From contig JAUKUA010000006.1 of the NCBI GenBank assembly GCA_030549175.1, positions 682,001-746,000 on the forward strand: DNA of 64,000 nt. The letters run 5' to 3'. Origin of the DNA: Lasiosphaeris hirsuta. Taxonomy: Eukaryota; Ascomycota; Sordariomycetes; Sordariales; Lasiosphaeriaceae. The position numbers were made by a program, and so were the translations under genes. The first letter of the stretch is position 1. Every line of letters starts with the position of its first letter. The notes beneath the pieces were generated by a model. The model saw nothing but the letters and a program-made list of their open reading frames with translations, was not told where the DNA came from and did not search any database. This document shows, one piece after another, positions 1 through 10,317 of the stretch.

Positions 1-1025
1 TCGGGCTCAGCTCGGGCGTCGAAAAAGTGCTGCTACACGGCGTCGGATGCAGTGGGGGGCTCGCGGCGCTACGGACGGCGGCTAACCTGTGTCTTGGCCA
101 TGCTATGCGGGGGCGGCCGGCGCGGATTCTTGTTGTGGCGCTCGAGGTGAGCACCACTATGGTGCGCAGCGAGATGGACAGCATCAATGCGCTGCAGGAA
201 ACACGTATCGGAGTTGCGCTCTTCAGCGACTGCGGCAGCGCCGTGGTGCTGAGCAACGGGGTAGGCGAGCAGGCCGAGCCGGTATACGAGCTGCTTGGGT
301 GGGAGAACTGCGTGATTCCGGACACAGAAGATGACTTGGGCTTCGATGTCGACCCCGTCGGTTGGAAGGTGGTGCTGACACCGCGAGTGCCCAAATTGAC
401 ACAGGCAGTCCTCGAGCCAGCTTACACGGCGCTGATGAGCAACCTGCCCTCGTTGCCTGCGGGGTACCGCCTGCCAGCCGACTTCGACTGGGCCATGCAC
501 CCGGGTGGTGCCACAATCCTCACAGGCGCTGAGAAGGCCATGGCGATAACTCCCGAGCACATGCGCGCCAGCTACGACACGTACATCAACCACGGCAACA
601 GCAGCTCAGCTACCGTCTTCAGCGTCCTCGACCGGCTACGGTCCAAGGAGATGGATGCCCTAGCACCCGCTGGCCGCGTCCGCGATTACATTGTTGGGTG
701 CGCCTTTGGCCCGGGCATCACGGTGGAGATGTGCATGCTCAAGCGCAATCTCGCCGTGGCGAGCAGGATATCGGGCTTGCAGACACCACCCGAGACTGAA
801 AGTGAGGCGAGTGGGCCGAGTGAGGACGGCGGGGACGACCGCGGAAGTGAATTCGATATCGTACCGGAGATCGAGGTTGCGGCGAAGTTGTCGGGTGGCG
901 GGGAGCGGGTTGGCACAAGTCGAACAAGTCCAGATACAAATAAGAGCACTGTTGAAGGCCGGCTAGAAGCAGTTGAAAGTGATGCGTTTATAAGCGAAGC
1001 ATTGGAAGGTGTTGAGCTGGACTAG
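1..1025 (+). CDS. Type III polyketide synthase (chalcone synthase-like), 5' end outside window
   Basis: Makes polyketides (in fungi typically alkylresorcinols, pyrones or similar) by condensing malonyl-CoA onto a starter at one active site. The reading frame is open from base 3 to the stop at 1023-1025, so the start lies left of the window; the GTG at 27 is internal. The three catalytic positions of the family are all visible: Cys in GVGCSGG (codon 48-50), His in WAMHPGG (codon 498-500) and Asn in GNSSSA (codon 597-599). The AFGPG motif near the end of the thiolase fold matches the family GFGPG. About 90 residues of acidic, low-complexity tail follow the fold, longer than in plant enzymes but usual in fungi. 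An MFS permease and a P450 lie next door. Product cannot be told from sequence. Confidence 0.93.
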   Translation, partial: GLSSGVEKVLLHGVGCSGGLAALRTAANLCLGHAMRGRPARILVVALEVSTTMVRSEMDSINALQETRIGVALFSDCGSAVVLSNGVGEQAEPVYELLGWENCVIPDTEDDLGFDVDPVGWKVVLTPRVPKLTQAVLEPAYTALMSNLPSLPAGYRLPADFDWAMHPGGATILTGAEKAMAITPEHMRASYDTYINHGNSSSATVFSVLDRLRSKEMDALAPAGRVRDYIVGCAFGPGITVEMCMLKRNLAVASRISGLQTPPETESEASGPSEDGGDDRGSEFDIVPEIEVAAKLSGGGERVGTSRTSPDTNKSTVEGRLEAVESDAFISEALEGVELD

Positions 1026-1554
1026 CGCATAGGACATTGAATTGCAGGTTTGGAACGTGTGGTAAGTCATTGTGGAAAGGATCCGGTAATGTTGGTTTTC
1101 GTTGTGGGTATTTCCGAATAGATACCAGGCTAGAGGATAGCCGTCGTTCTTGTCTTTTTTCTTGTTGCTTCATGCCACGCCTGCTGTCAAGCGGCCTGGG
1201 TTAAGACGGCGGGGGGTGGCGTTGTCATGTATATAGTGGGATGAAGAGAATATATCATTTACCATTTATCACGCATCAGAAGCTGATGTAAAATCGTTCA
1301 TTGGACGAATAGTGTAGTGGTATCATTACGAAGAGCTCCGCAGGCTCAAAGCTAGAAGCTAGTTAAAAATGTCATGTCATGCCAATGCCATACTAACGCT
1401 GATGTTGGTATCATTGTGACGCTTTCCAGGCTCATGACTTCAGGTCAATAAAAATTCCCCTCTTACGCCCCCGCTGAAAGAAAAATTGACACATCACCAC
1501 GTGAACCCCGTATGAGAGAAACACTGCCTTTCTACAATCGGGAGGACATCACAA
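1026..1554. other. Intergenic region between convergent genes
   Basis: Lies between the stop codons of the PKS gene (+) and the permease gene (-), so it should hold both 3' UTRs. No reading frame of note. The only feature seen is a tRNA-like A-box segment near 1304-1340, listed separately. Confidence 0.6.
1304..1352 (+). other. tRNA-like 5' fragment (A-box only)
   Basis: The stretch TAGTGTAGTGGTATCAT strongly resembles the D-arm/A-box of fungal Gly, Glu or Asp tRNAs, preceded by a possible acceptor strand GGACGA. No B-box (GGTTCRANNCC) or pairing 3' acceptor strand follows within a tRNA length, so this is at most a truncated tRNA remnant or a tRNA-derived SINE-like head. Confidence 0.25.
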
Positions 1555-3407
1555 TCACAAGCTGTCATGCTTCCCCTCCTCCTTGTTTTCGGTATCATCG
1601 CCCTTTGCTACCTCGAGCGACTCGAGTGTCTCTCCTTTCTTGAGGCCGAGCTGTCTAGTATCATAACCATTAGCCTCGAGGTATGCACGGAAGCGTGCAT
1701 CCTCGTGTGTGATAGTGTCCTGTCCAATCTGGGGGAGGCAGAATAGGACCAAGAAGGCGCTGAGGATGCACAAGCTGCTGGAAACCCAGAAGGGATACTG
1801 AGCGGAGAGGACCTCGGAGCCTCCTCCCGCGGCAATGATGTAGGGGAACACCCAAGTGCCGACGAAGGCGCCAATTTTGCCAACGGCGGCGGCGAGGCCG
1901 TAGTATTGGCCACGGACGCCTGTGGCACAGGTCTTGGCCGCAATCAGGCCAATATTGTTGCCGGGGCCAAGCTCTCCGAGTGACTGGAAGATGCCGTAAA
2001 CAACGGTGAAGGCACCAACCATCCCTGGCTGCGCGAGGCGAGAGTAGCAGCCAGCCATGATGAAGCCGACGATTGCCTGCAATGACACACCAATAGCGAG
2101 GGCATATCGAGGGCCGATCCAATCAGAGATCGGAGCACCCAACATGGTTCCCGGGATATAAAAGAGGTTGAGGACCGTGTTCCAACCAAAAATAGTCGTG
2201 AGAGAAGCAGTGCTGCTGTCAAAGATATTGGCCAGGATCGTCGAAGAGTAGATGCCAAACGAATAAGCTGAGAACTAGGAGGTGTGTAAGCTTTGGCCAC
2301 TGAAAGTCTCGTGAGGACGGACAGCACTTACATCGTAGATGAACCAGATCAAGCTGACGACGAGCAAGCGCCAGCCATAGAACTTGAGGACCAGCCCATA
2401 AGGTGTCTTGGCATACTTCATCGAGTTTCGCTGGAACTCCTCGGGTTCCTTTAAGAAAATACGCAAGCCAAGCAGACTAAGAGGGAACACAACACCGATT
2501 CCAAGGCTAACACGCCAAATCGTGCTTAGATGTCCATTATGGCAAGCTGCAGCGACGACATATGGGACAAAGGCACCGATGACAAAGCCCTAGGTCTTCC
2601 ATGTCAGTTCAGATCGTCAAGCTACTCCAGAGATACTCACCCAGTCGATCATGGTGTTTGTGAAGAGAATGAACCATGTGTTTCTGGAGCCAGCCTTGAG
2701 TTCACCAGTCGACTCGGCGCATCCCACACTTCCGGCGGGGTATTCTCCACCGATCCCTATGCCGACCTGTTGTTGAAATGTCAGTGGCTGTAGATTTGTA
2801 ATGGCGTGCCACAATTGGTCACTCACGAAAAATCTCCAGGCTGTGAGGATGTTGAACATGCCGACAGTGTCGCCATGGTAGTATGAGCCGGTGGCAAGGG
2901 CTGTGAAAATAATCAAAATGCAAGTCGACAGGAGAAGTGAGTTGGTTCTCGACCACTTGTCTGACCTATTATACCCAACCACACATATTAGCATATACCA
3001 AATAACATCGTATATGCTTTCCCGATGGGTTGAACGCACAAGTAGCCAAAGAACAGCTGGCCAACAACGGTACCGGCAAAGGCAATGTCACCCAGGTAGT
3101 GCTTGGCATTCGATGTCTTCCACACATCGCCGTACTGAATAGCCAAGATGGTCACAACCGATCCAATGACCTATGTTGTCGTAAGTCAGTACTCCAAATA
3201 CCCAGCTAAATGCATGCGATATTTCGCGCTTACGTTGTTGATATAGCCATCTGAGAATAGACCAGCGCCGCAGGCAATTACAGGCAGAATAGCAGTTCCG
3301 AAAGACTGAGTCGTTTCTAGAGGAGCGGCATCGATATGTTCAGGATTCTCGGGAGCGACTGCGACCGGAGAGTCCGTGGCCTCTTTTTCTTTCTTTCGCC
3401 CGAACAT
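1555..3407 (-). CDS. MFS permease, phosphate/glycerophosphodiester (GIT1/PHO84-like) type, six exons
   Basis: Predicted plasma-membrane H+ symporter for phosphate or glycerophosphodiesters. Exons read on the minus strand: 3407-3234, 3170-3040, 2965-2827, 2766-2641, 2589-2332, 2274-1555. All five introns are 50-75 nt with GT/AG borders (donors GTAAGC, GTGCGT, GTGAGT, GTGAGT, GTAAGT) and the frame is preserved, giving 515 residues, the usual size. The first segment carries GAGLFSDGYINN, then the MFS signature loop GYLSDKWSRTNS between helices 2 and 3, and GIGIGGEYP in helix 4/5, as in the phosphate:H+ symporter family. The C-terminal tail is hydrophilic and acidic. Start chosen at MFGRKK; no better upstream ATG in frame. 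Exact substrate is inference; it may alternatively serve a nearby metabolite cluster. Confidence 0.9.
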
Positions 3408-5244
3408 GATGGGCGGGAATGCGAATTTGTTGTCGTGATATCTAGAAGCACGACGAGCGCAAGGGGGCAACTATGCAAAAAGAGTGGAAGCGAGGTTGGT
3501 TTTCTTGGGACCCAGACACGGTTCTGATCGACATGGAGGAACTAGCCGATTAACAGCTGGGAAGAGTGTGTGTGGTAAGGTAAGTGCGAAGAGGAAGGAG
3601 GAAGGTGGTGGGCTGGCGGGGATGGATAGACTTTCTAGTGTTCCCCCTCCCCCCCCCCCTTTAGACTTGATGGTACACCTGCATAGAAGGAGCCAACCAG
3701 ACAGCTGTAGGGTTCAGGTTGACATCAGCATGCCTTCCCACCTAGACCCTGGGATAATGCAGGCATCTAAGGCGGCCAAGGACTCGGTGCAGTGTAACCT
3801 CGCAATTCTTCAGACCCGGGACCAAAGAGCAGAGCACGCATTTGCAGGTGCTCTAGATTCGAGGATGGCAGCTTTGGCGCATCTTACATTCACAGGTGGG
3901 AGGCAGTCTCTAGCCATCGAGCTTTCGTCGTTCCTCTCCAAGATGTTGTTTAAGCTATATACAAAAAAAGTGATCGCACGAGAACAATCGATGTGTGACG
4001 AGGAAGCAAGCTACGACTTGACACAAAGACGGAGACGAAAATCGGTTAGCGGTGACTATCGTGACTATCCACGACAGTGCTTGCCCCTCCAAGGCTCGCT
4101 TCGTCGTCTCCGCCTCGCCGCCCCAATGCTGAAGCGCTATCGTGCCGAGTGACGACCCTGCTAGACCAAAGAAGCAGGTGACGTTGAGGCGCATGAGAAG
4201 CTTGGGCCCTTTAGGCCTGGGGGAGCTTGGGACTGGGAACAAGCTTTTGGCTCGATCTGCACACCCCCACCATTTGCGCCTACCGAGCGCCCAGCCGGAC
4301 GTTTTTCTCTGGGCATTCCTTTCGTTCTCCCCCCCGGTCTGTTTTTCTCATGGTTGAGGAATTTTGCTGCTGCAACAAGTCATGCCGCGGCCGCAAATCT
4401 GCGCCTGGTATTGGCAGCCAACACTGCGGTATCTCGGGGGTGGCAGGGTAACGTCTCAAAAGCGAAAAGCGCACAGAGATAACCTGCACAGTAGACACAC
4501 CTAGGCAGCTGTTGAACAGAACTATGCCAAGCGAGCCGCCCAGAATGGTTCAGAGGGTGGTCCTACACAACAATTGCCCGCAGAGATCCCGACGTCAACT
4601 TGATCCCATGCATGACCTCGGCAGCCATCCCTAGACGGCTGACCGACAGCTTCGGCCATGTCCGACTCTCGACAATCGCCGAGGGTAGGGTAACTATCCT
4701 GTACGGTTCCGGAGGGGTATTCTGCAGCTGCAAGGTCACACACACCGTCGTCGTTCACCGACCACCAGCCCGCGCTCAGTGCTCAGTCTGCACCCCGCGC
4801 TGACAACCGTTCGGGGTTTGAAGACCCCATGTGGTCTTACCATCTCTTCTCACTCGGATTCGCAACGACAAGGGTCCTTCGATATACGAACTGGAGGGGC
4901 CGCGAAGTAAAGCACACGAAAGCCAATGGCGAAGCTACCCGATACACGTGTGGCCAACCTTTGGTCACTATCAATCTTACCAAGAATGTCCGACGTGGCG
5001 GTTCAAAATATGAGCGGCGTTACGGCACAGCCGCCAATTGCAAGTAGTACTCGCAGTAAATTCGCTTACGTCTCACGCCGGATCTCGCTGGAGATACGCT
5101 GGAGATATGCCCGAGCGGTTCCCTAGGAATCCTTATGTTGGGGTAATGAGTGACACTGCAGCTCAAATCATTCCGCTCTCCGAGAGAACACGGCGGGAGC
5201 AAAGATACCTCGGTATAACGAAACCTATAACTGGTTCTATGATT
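3408..5244. other. Long intergenic region, no convincing gene
   Basis: About 1.8 kb upstream of the permease start and downstream of the P450 stop. Open frames here (longest 222 codons on + at 3484-4152) have no recognisable domain, low-complexity content and poor codon regularity, so none is called. A C-rich tract (five C, T, eleven C) sits at 3643-3659. Confidence 0.5.
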
Positions 5245-6991
5245 CTACGCCGCCACCTTTTCATAGCGGAGGAACAGCCTTTCCTTTTGCGGCCGCCCCG
5301 TGTACCCGTCTGTCTGCTGTGCCATGCCCTCGTCATCAACAATGTGGCTAGTATAGTTCGAGTACACTGCCGCAGCAACAAGTTTCATTTCTGTGATACG
5401 GAATTAGTACACGGTCACTCAAATTGACAGGTTGGACATAGAGTGGAAGGCTTACCATGCATAGCGAAGTTCGACCCAATACACATCCTGCCCCCTGAGC
5501 TAAAGGCCCAAAACTGCCGATTCCGCTTCTTTCTGTCATCCTCGCTCGCCCCTGACGGTAGCCAACGTCTGTGGTTCCATCTCTCGGGGTCGGGGAACAC
5601 CTCTTCGTTCTGGTGCAGTCCATATGCCATCGCCGCGACACGAACACCCCCCGGGATGAAATATGGCCCCAGTTGACCTCCCGCGTCGGGCGTTTGCCGT
5701 GGCTGCGGGCCGGGGATCGGCGCGTGGAGGCGGAGTGTCTCCATAATGACAGCGTGCAAGATCGGTAGGTTGTCTAATTGTTTGGGGCCTGGTATCGATC
5801 CCTCTACCTTCTCACCGCCGTCAACGAAGCGCATATTTGGCGTTAGACGCAGGAGCTCGGCGCGGAGCTCTGCCTGGAGGTTTGGAGATTGTGACAACCG
5901 CCAGCTCAGGTACGTCAGGGTCAGACCCGCCGTCTCTTGACCAGCAAGCACATGATCGAAGAGCTCCGATGCAATGGATAGGTCCGGTCGAGCGAGGGCC
6001 GTTGAGTGCAGGACCGATTCCACCCCGCTTGTTGCGGCTTCGGTCTGCAACCCACGGACGAGGGCATCCCAGACCACAGCCTTGTCCTGTTCACCCTGCG
6101 CATTCTCCTCTTTTCTTTCCGTCATACCCTTACACAGCTTCTGGCACCACTCCCCAAGCTCCTTATTTGCGTAGTCCACCCATGCAGGACACAGCGAGAT
6201 GCCCACACGCCGGCAAAAGGCCGTCATCCACGGTAACTCCTGGTCGTAAATCCCATAATCGTTCCTCGCCTTGTACAGCTCAAAGAAGTGATCCCGATAC
6301 CCCTTTCCCCTCAAAAAGTCCGTCCCGCCCTTGATCCCAAAGATGTACGCAGCAATAAAATCCATCGTCGCTGCCATAAACACCGAGTACGCATCGAGCG
6401 TTGCCCCCTCCTCTCTCAGAATCGGCATCAACCTCGCGTACAGGATCTTCCTCGCCTGCCCCGCCACCGGCGATTTCTCCGACTGGACAAACGATTTGGA
6501 GTAAACATGGGAAATCAGCCGCTTGCGCGCCGAGTGCTCAGCGGCACTCTTGGCCGAGAACATGCACGGCACTCTGTCTCTGTGTATTAGCCCCAGCCAC
6601 CCCCCCCCCCCCCCCCCCCTAAAAAAAGAAGATGAGAAGAAACATACCCGTAGTTATCAAACACGCCATAATAGTCCCCCTTCTCCCAGCCCCCGCCATA
6701 CACAGCCCGGACGCCCTCGCTGTCATTCACGCTAATCTCGCCCGGCGCGACTCTGACAACTGGCCCGAGTCGACGGTGCGCGTCTAGGAGCGTGCGGTTC
6801 TCACGGTGGCCAAAGCGGACACGCAGGATCCAGAGGCGGGAGAAGGGCGCAGACCAGTGCGCGTTTGGGATGCGCGCGAGGGGCGAGAGAAGTGACGGGT
6901 GAAGGACCCAAGCGTAGACGAGGACGAGGATGAGGGTGGTGGTGACAATGGCTAGGGTTGGCAGTGTCGTGCTATTAGAACTGGAGGCCAT
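5245..6991 (-). CDS. Cytochrome P450 monooxygenase, three exons
   Basis: Haem-thiolate monooxygenase anchored in the ER by one N-terminal helix (residues about 11-30, rich in Leu/Ile/Val). Exons: 6991-6648, 6579-5456, 5390-5245; introns of 68 and 65 nt with GTATGT...CAG and GTAAGC...CAG; total 537 residues. Visible hallmarks: I-helix AGQETAG (about 327-333), ExxR of the K-helix as ETLR (about 395-398), PERW of the meander, and the haem loop FSSGGRMCIG with the ligand Cys at about 481. The last exon restores the normal continuation after the Cys loop (NFAMHEMK) and ends at TAG 5247-5245. Resembles fungal secondary-metabolism P450s. Close to a type III PKS, so it could oxidise a polyketide product; this is inference. 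Intron 1 contains a run of twenty G just before the acceptor. Confidence 0.92.
6600..6619. repeat. Poly-C run (20 C) inside P450 intron 1
   Basis: Twenty consecutive C on the plus strand, so twenty G in the pre-mRNA, about 20 nt upstream of the 3' splice site of a 68-nt intron. The length is likely to be unstable and is error-prone for sequencing. Confidence 0.9.
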
Positions 6992-7815
6992 GACTTTTGG
7001 GATCCTAGCACTAGAACAAATGATGCATGCTCAGCTCAGCTCTCGTTACCACTGGACGTTGAGGTGTGTTCTGGGGTGTGCGGTGGGTGGGTAGGAATGA
7101 GCGGCTTGGGCATTTAAGCTGAATGAAGCCTTTGCTTGACAGCTGCAGCAGTCTAGCCGTCTCGAGCGAGGGGCCGGCTCGCACCAGCCGGCCCAAGCTT
7201 GGGCAAGGTACCCTCCCTGGTACCTGTTGGAACTTTGCAACACCTCACACCAGGTACATCGAATAACAAGTTACAGAACATTTTATCTCTATTAGCTAGA
7301 GCTCCTATTCCGCGGATAAACGTCTATCTGGTCCCTTCAAAGACGTTCTGCGACGATGGCCCTCTGCTGAATGACCGGGTATTATATCGGGGGAGCCCCC
7401 CCCTGAGAATCCCGAGCTGGCTCTCTAGCACACTGCCGAAGAACCGCAACCTAAACGCCGAGTCGGTTGAAAAATCCGCCCTTGTCCGCAGAGATGACCA
7501 CCTGAGGACCAGATTCCAAATCATAAAAGAGAAGCAAGTCTAATCAGTACATGAGGATGGCATACCGATGCCATATCGAGATGCTGGGATAATTCATCGG
7601 GATAAAGTCGTAGCCGCGAGAGATCTCAGACCTCTCAAGAAATATTGCCAAATCCATCCGATGTCGAATGCCCGCGCTTGCACCAGGATAGACCATGCTA
7701 CTGCCTAGTCAAGCTGGTATCAAAACTTTTCCTGTTGGGAGGCCGACCATAGAACTTAAGAAAAAGAAAGCGAGCCAGCGAGTCGAAGACTGCACGGGTG
7801 CGATGAACGCGGCAA
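6992..7815. other. Intergenic: P450 promoter side and PAB1 3' side
   Basis: Holds the upstream region of the P450 (minus) and the downstream region of PAB1 (minus). No coding frame with a recognisable domain was seen. Confidence 0.5.
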
Positions 7816-10187
7816 TTAAGCCTTCTCCTCGGCCTTCTCCTCAGCGGGCTTCTCGACCTCGCCGTCCTTCTGAGTCTTCATGTACTCCTCATAGACGACC
7901 ATCGCCTCGGTCACCTTGGACCGGAGAGCCTCGTCATCCTCGAACCTGTAGCTAGTTAAAAAGGGGAGCGAAAAAGGTATTGGAACAGGTTGACTTACAA
8001 GTTGACAAGCTCGGTGTTATCCATTTCCAGCAACATTCCGGTGATCTTGCCCGCCAGCTCCGGCTGGAGGGTCTGAATCTTGGGGAACAGGTTCTCTCCG
8101 AGAATCTGCTTCTGCTGCTGCGGGTTTGTAGTAGCAGAAAGCTGAGATTGCAGGAGGCTGCCAGCACTCAGCTCACCCATCTGGCCGGTGGGAGGAGCAG
8201 CGGTGCCGCGGCCAGCGCTCAGGAAAGGACCGCCACGGTTGGGGGCACCTCCACGACCGCCAGCGTTGCCGTTCTGGGGTCTACCATTGGGAGGGTACCC
8301 AGGCATGGCCGGTCCACCAACACCCTGCAGACCCTGGGGAAGAGAGGCGGCAGGAATGCCACGGCCAACGGGTCCACCACGTCCTCCACCAAGAGCTGCT
8401 GCTTGCTGCTGCACCTGTTGAATGGCAGCAAGATACTGCGGGTTGTTGGGCTGGGGGTAAGCGCCATTGGGGGGGAACTGGCCCAGAGGGTACATGGCAG
8501 GAGGCATCTGCTGAGGGGGCATGCCACCACGGCCGCCCTGTTGACCAGCGTAGCCAGGGAACTGTCCCGGACGTCCGCCCTGGACACCGGGGATGCCGAC
8601 GGCGCCCTGGGGGAAGGGCATGCCACGGCCGCCCTGAGGCGGCATGAAGCCGGGCTGCTGGGCGGGTGCGTAAAAGACGGGAGGCTGCATGTACTGCTGG
8701 GGCATTCCAGCCTGAGCAGCAGCTTGCTGCATCCGAAGCTGATTCCGAGCCTGGATGCTTGCCTCAAGCTGGCTCTTACGGACATCCTTGCGCTGGGCGA
8801 GGGCAACATAAAGGGGCTTGCCGTTGATCATGCGCTGGTTCATATCGGCGACAGCCTTGGTCGCATCGTCGGGGTTGCTGAAGCAAACAAAGCCGAAGCC
8901 CTTGCTCTTGCCCAACCGCCTGTCGCCCTTCTTCTCCGACTTCTTCTCGCCGGACTCGGGCTCAGCTTCGGTGTCGGACTCCTTCTTGTTCTCCTTATCC
9001 TTACCCTCCTTCTCATCGGCCTCCGAGCCCTCGGTCAGGCTGTCACGCATGACTTTGGCGGACGTGATCGGGCCGAACTCCGAGAACATCTGGCGCAGCT
9101 TGTCATCATCAACATCGTCATCAAGGTTCTTGATGTAGAGGTTGACGCCTTGATATTTGTTAGCCTTCTCAAGGCGAGCAGCCTCGTACGACTTGCGAAG
9201 CTCCTCCTCACGCTCGTGCTTCTTCTGGGCACGGCCGACGTAGAGCTCCTGACCATGGAAGTCATTGCCGTTGAGGTCTTCAACAGCCTTCGACGCAGCT
9301 TCGTGAGTAGTGAAGTTGACAAAACCGAATCCGCGGCTCTTGCCGGTCTCGTTATCCCGGGCGAGAGACGAAGAGGTGACATCACCAAAGGCCTCGAAGA
9401 GCTCGCGGAACTGGTCGTCAGTGACCTCGGCGGCGATGTTCTTGACGTAGACGTTGGTGAAGTTGGCCTTCATCTCCTCGAACTTGCTCTGGCGATCCTT
9501 CTTGGGGATATGGTGACCGACGTACACCTTCTTTTCGTTCAGAAGCATGCCGTTGACGTGCTTGATGGCCTGAGACGCAGCCTCGTCTGTCTCGTAGTGA
9601 ACAAATCCGTATCCCTTGGAGTTTCCGTGCTCATCCTGAGCGACCTTGCAGCTAAGAATGTTGCCGAAGGCAGCGAATGTGTCGTGCAGAGCCTTGTTGT
9701 CAATGGCAACATCAAGGTTCTTGATGAAGACGTTGCCCTGGCCAGTCTTACGGAGAGCGGGGTCGCGCTGAGACCACATGATGCGGCAAGGGCGACCCTT
9801 GATGAGGGTGTAGTTCAGCTCCTCGAGCGCCTTCTCGCCGTCGGAAGTGGTGTTATAGTTGACATAGGCATATCCAAGCGAGCGACGGGTGACGGCATCG
9901 CGGCAGACCCGGATTGAGGCAACTGAGCCAATCTGGGAGAACAGCTCGAAGAGCATGGCCTCAGTGACGGAAGGGTCGAGCTCGCCGACGTAGAGGGACG
10001 CCGACGCCTGGGGGTGAGGGGCAGCAGAGCTCGGGGTGGGGCCGGCAGTGTCGTCCTCGCCCTGGTACTCGCTGGGGGCCACATTGGTGTTGATGGCGGG
10101 CGTGTTCTTCTCGCCGCCATTCAGGCTGGTGTTGCCAAGGTCAGCGGCAAGCTGGTCGACAGCGCCGGGGGCAACGGAAGCAGCCAT
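7816..10187 (-). CDS. PAB1: Polyadenylate-binding protein, cytoplasmic/nuclear
   Basis: Binds the mRNA poly(A) tail, bridges it to eIF4G and controls deadenylation and translation. Exons 10187-7999 and 7945-7816, with a 53-nt intron (GTAAGT...CAG); 772 residues. Four RRMs: about 64-141, 152-228, 245-321 and 348-465, with RNP1/RNP2 patterns such as [29 protein letters not shown] and KGFGFVCF. A Pro/Gln/Gly-rich linker follows, then the C-terminal MLLE domain ([13 protein letters not shown], finished by exon 2). RRM4 is interrupted by a charged Lys/Glu-rich insertion at about 384-426 between its second and third strands. Start is the ATG at 10187 after a probable 5' UTR intron; the frame stays open upstream but the upstream peptide is unlike PABP. 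The long antisense frame on + is a shadow of biased codon use. Confidence 0.96.
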
Positions 10188-10202
10188 GATGCTAGATTGA
10201 AC

Positions 10203-10317
10203 CTGCGACGGACTGGTGTCAGTCTTGATAATTGGAATGGTGGTTATTGGGGCGCAGTGGGCGGCGTCGATTGCGGAATGTAAATCGCAGCGGGTGCTGG
10301 GTTGAGAATTAACGTAC
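10203..10317 (-). other. Probable 5' UTR intron of PAB1
   Basis: On the minus strand a donor GTACGT at 10317 and an acceptor CGCAG ending at 10203 bracket 115 nt that include a branch-like CTGAC near the acceptor. It ends 15 nt upstream of the PAB1 ATG. No transcript data, so the intron is predicted only. Confidence 0.5.

Noticed and set aside
3484..4152. 222-codon plus-strand frame upstream of the permease
   Set aside because: No domain, odd composition, starts within the permease leader; not supported as a gene.
7980..9917. 645-codon open frame on the plus strand opposite PAB1
   Set aside because: PAB1 on the minus strand is unmistakable over the same bases; the antisense frame is a by-product of GC-rich third positions and has no domain.
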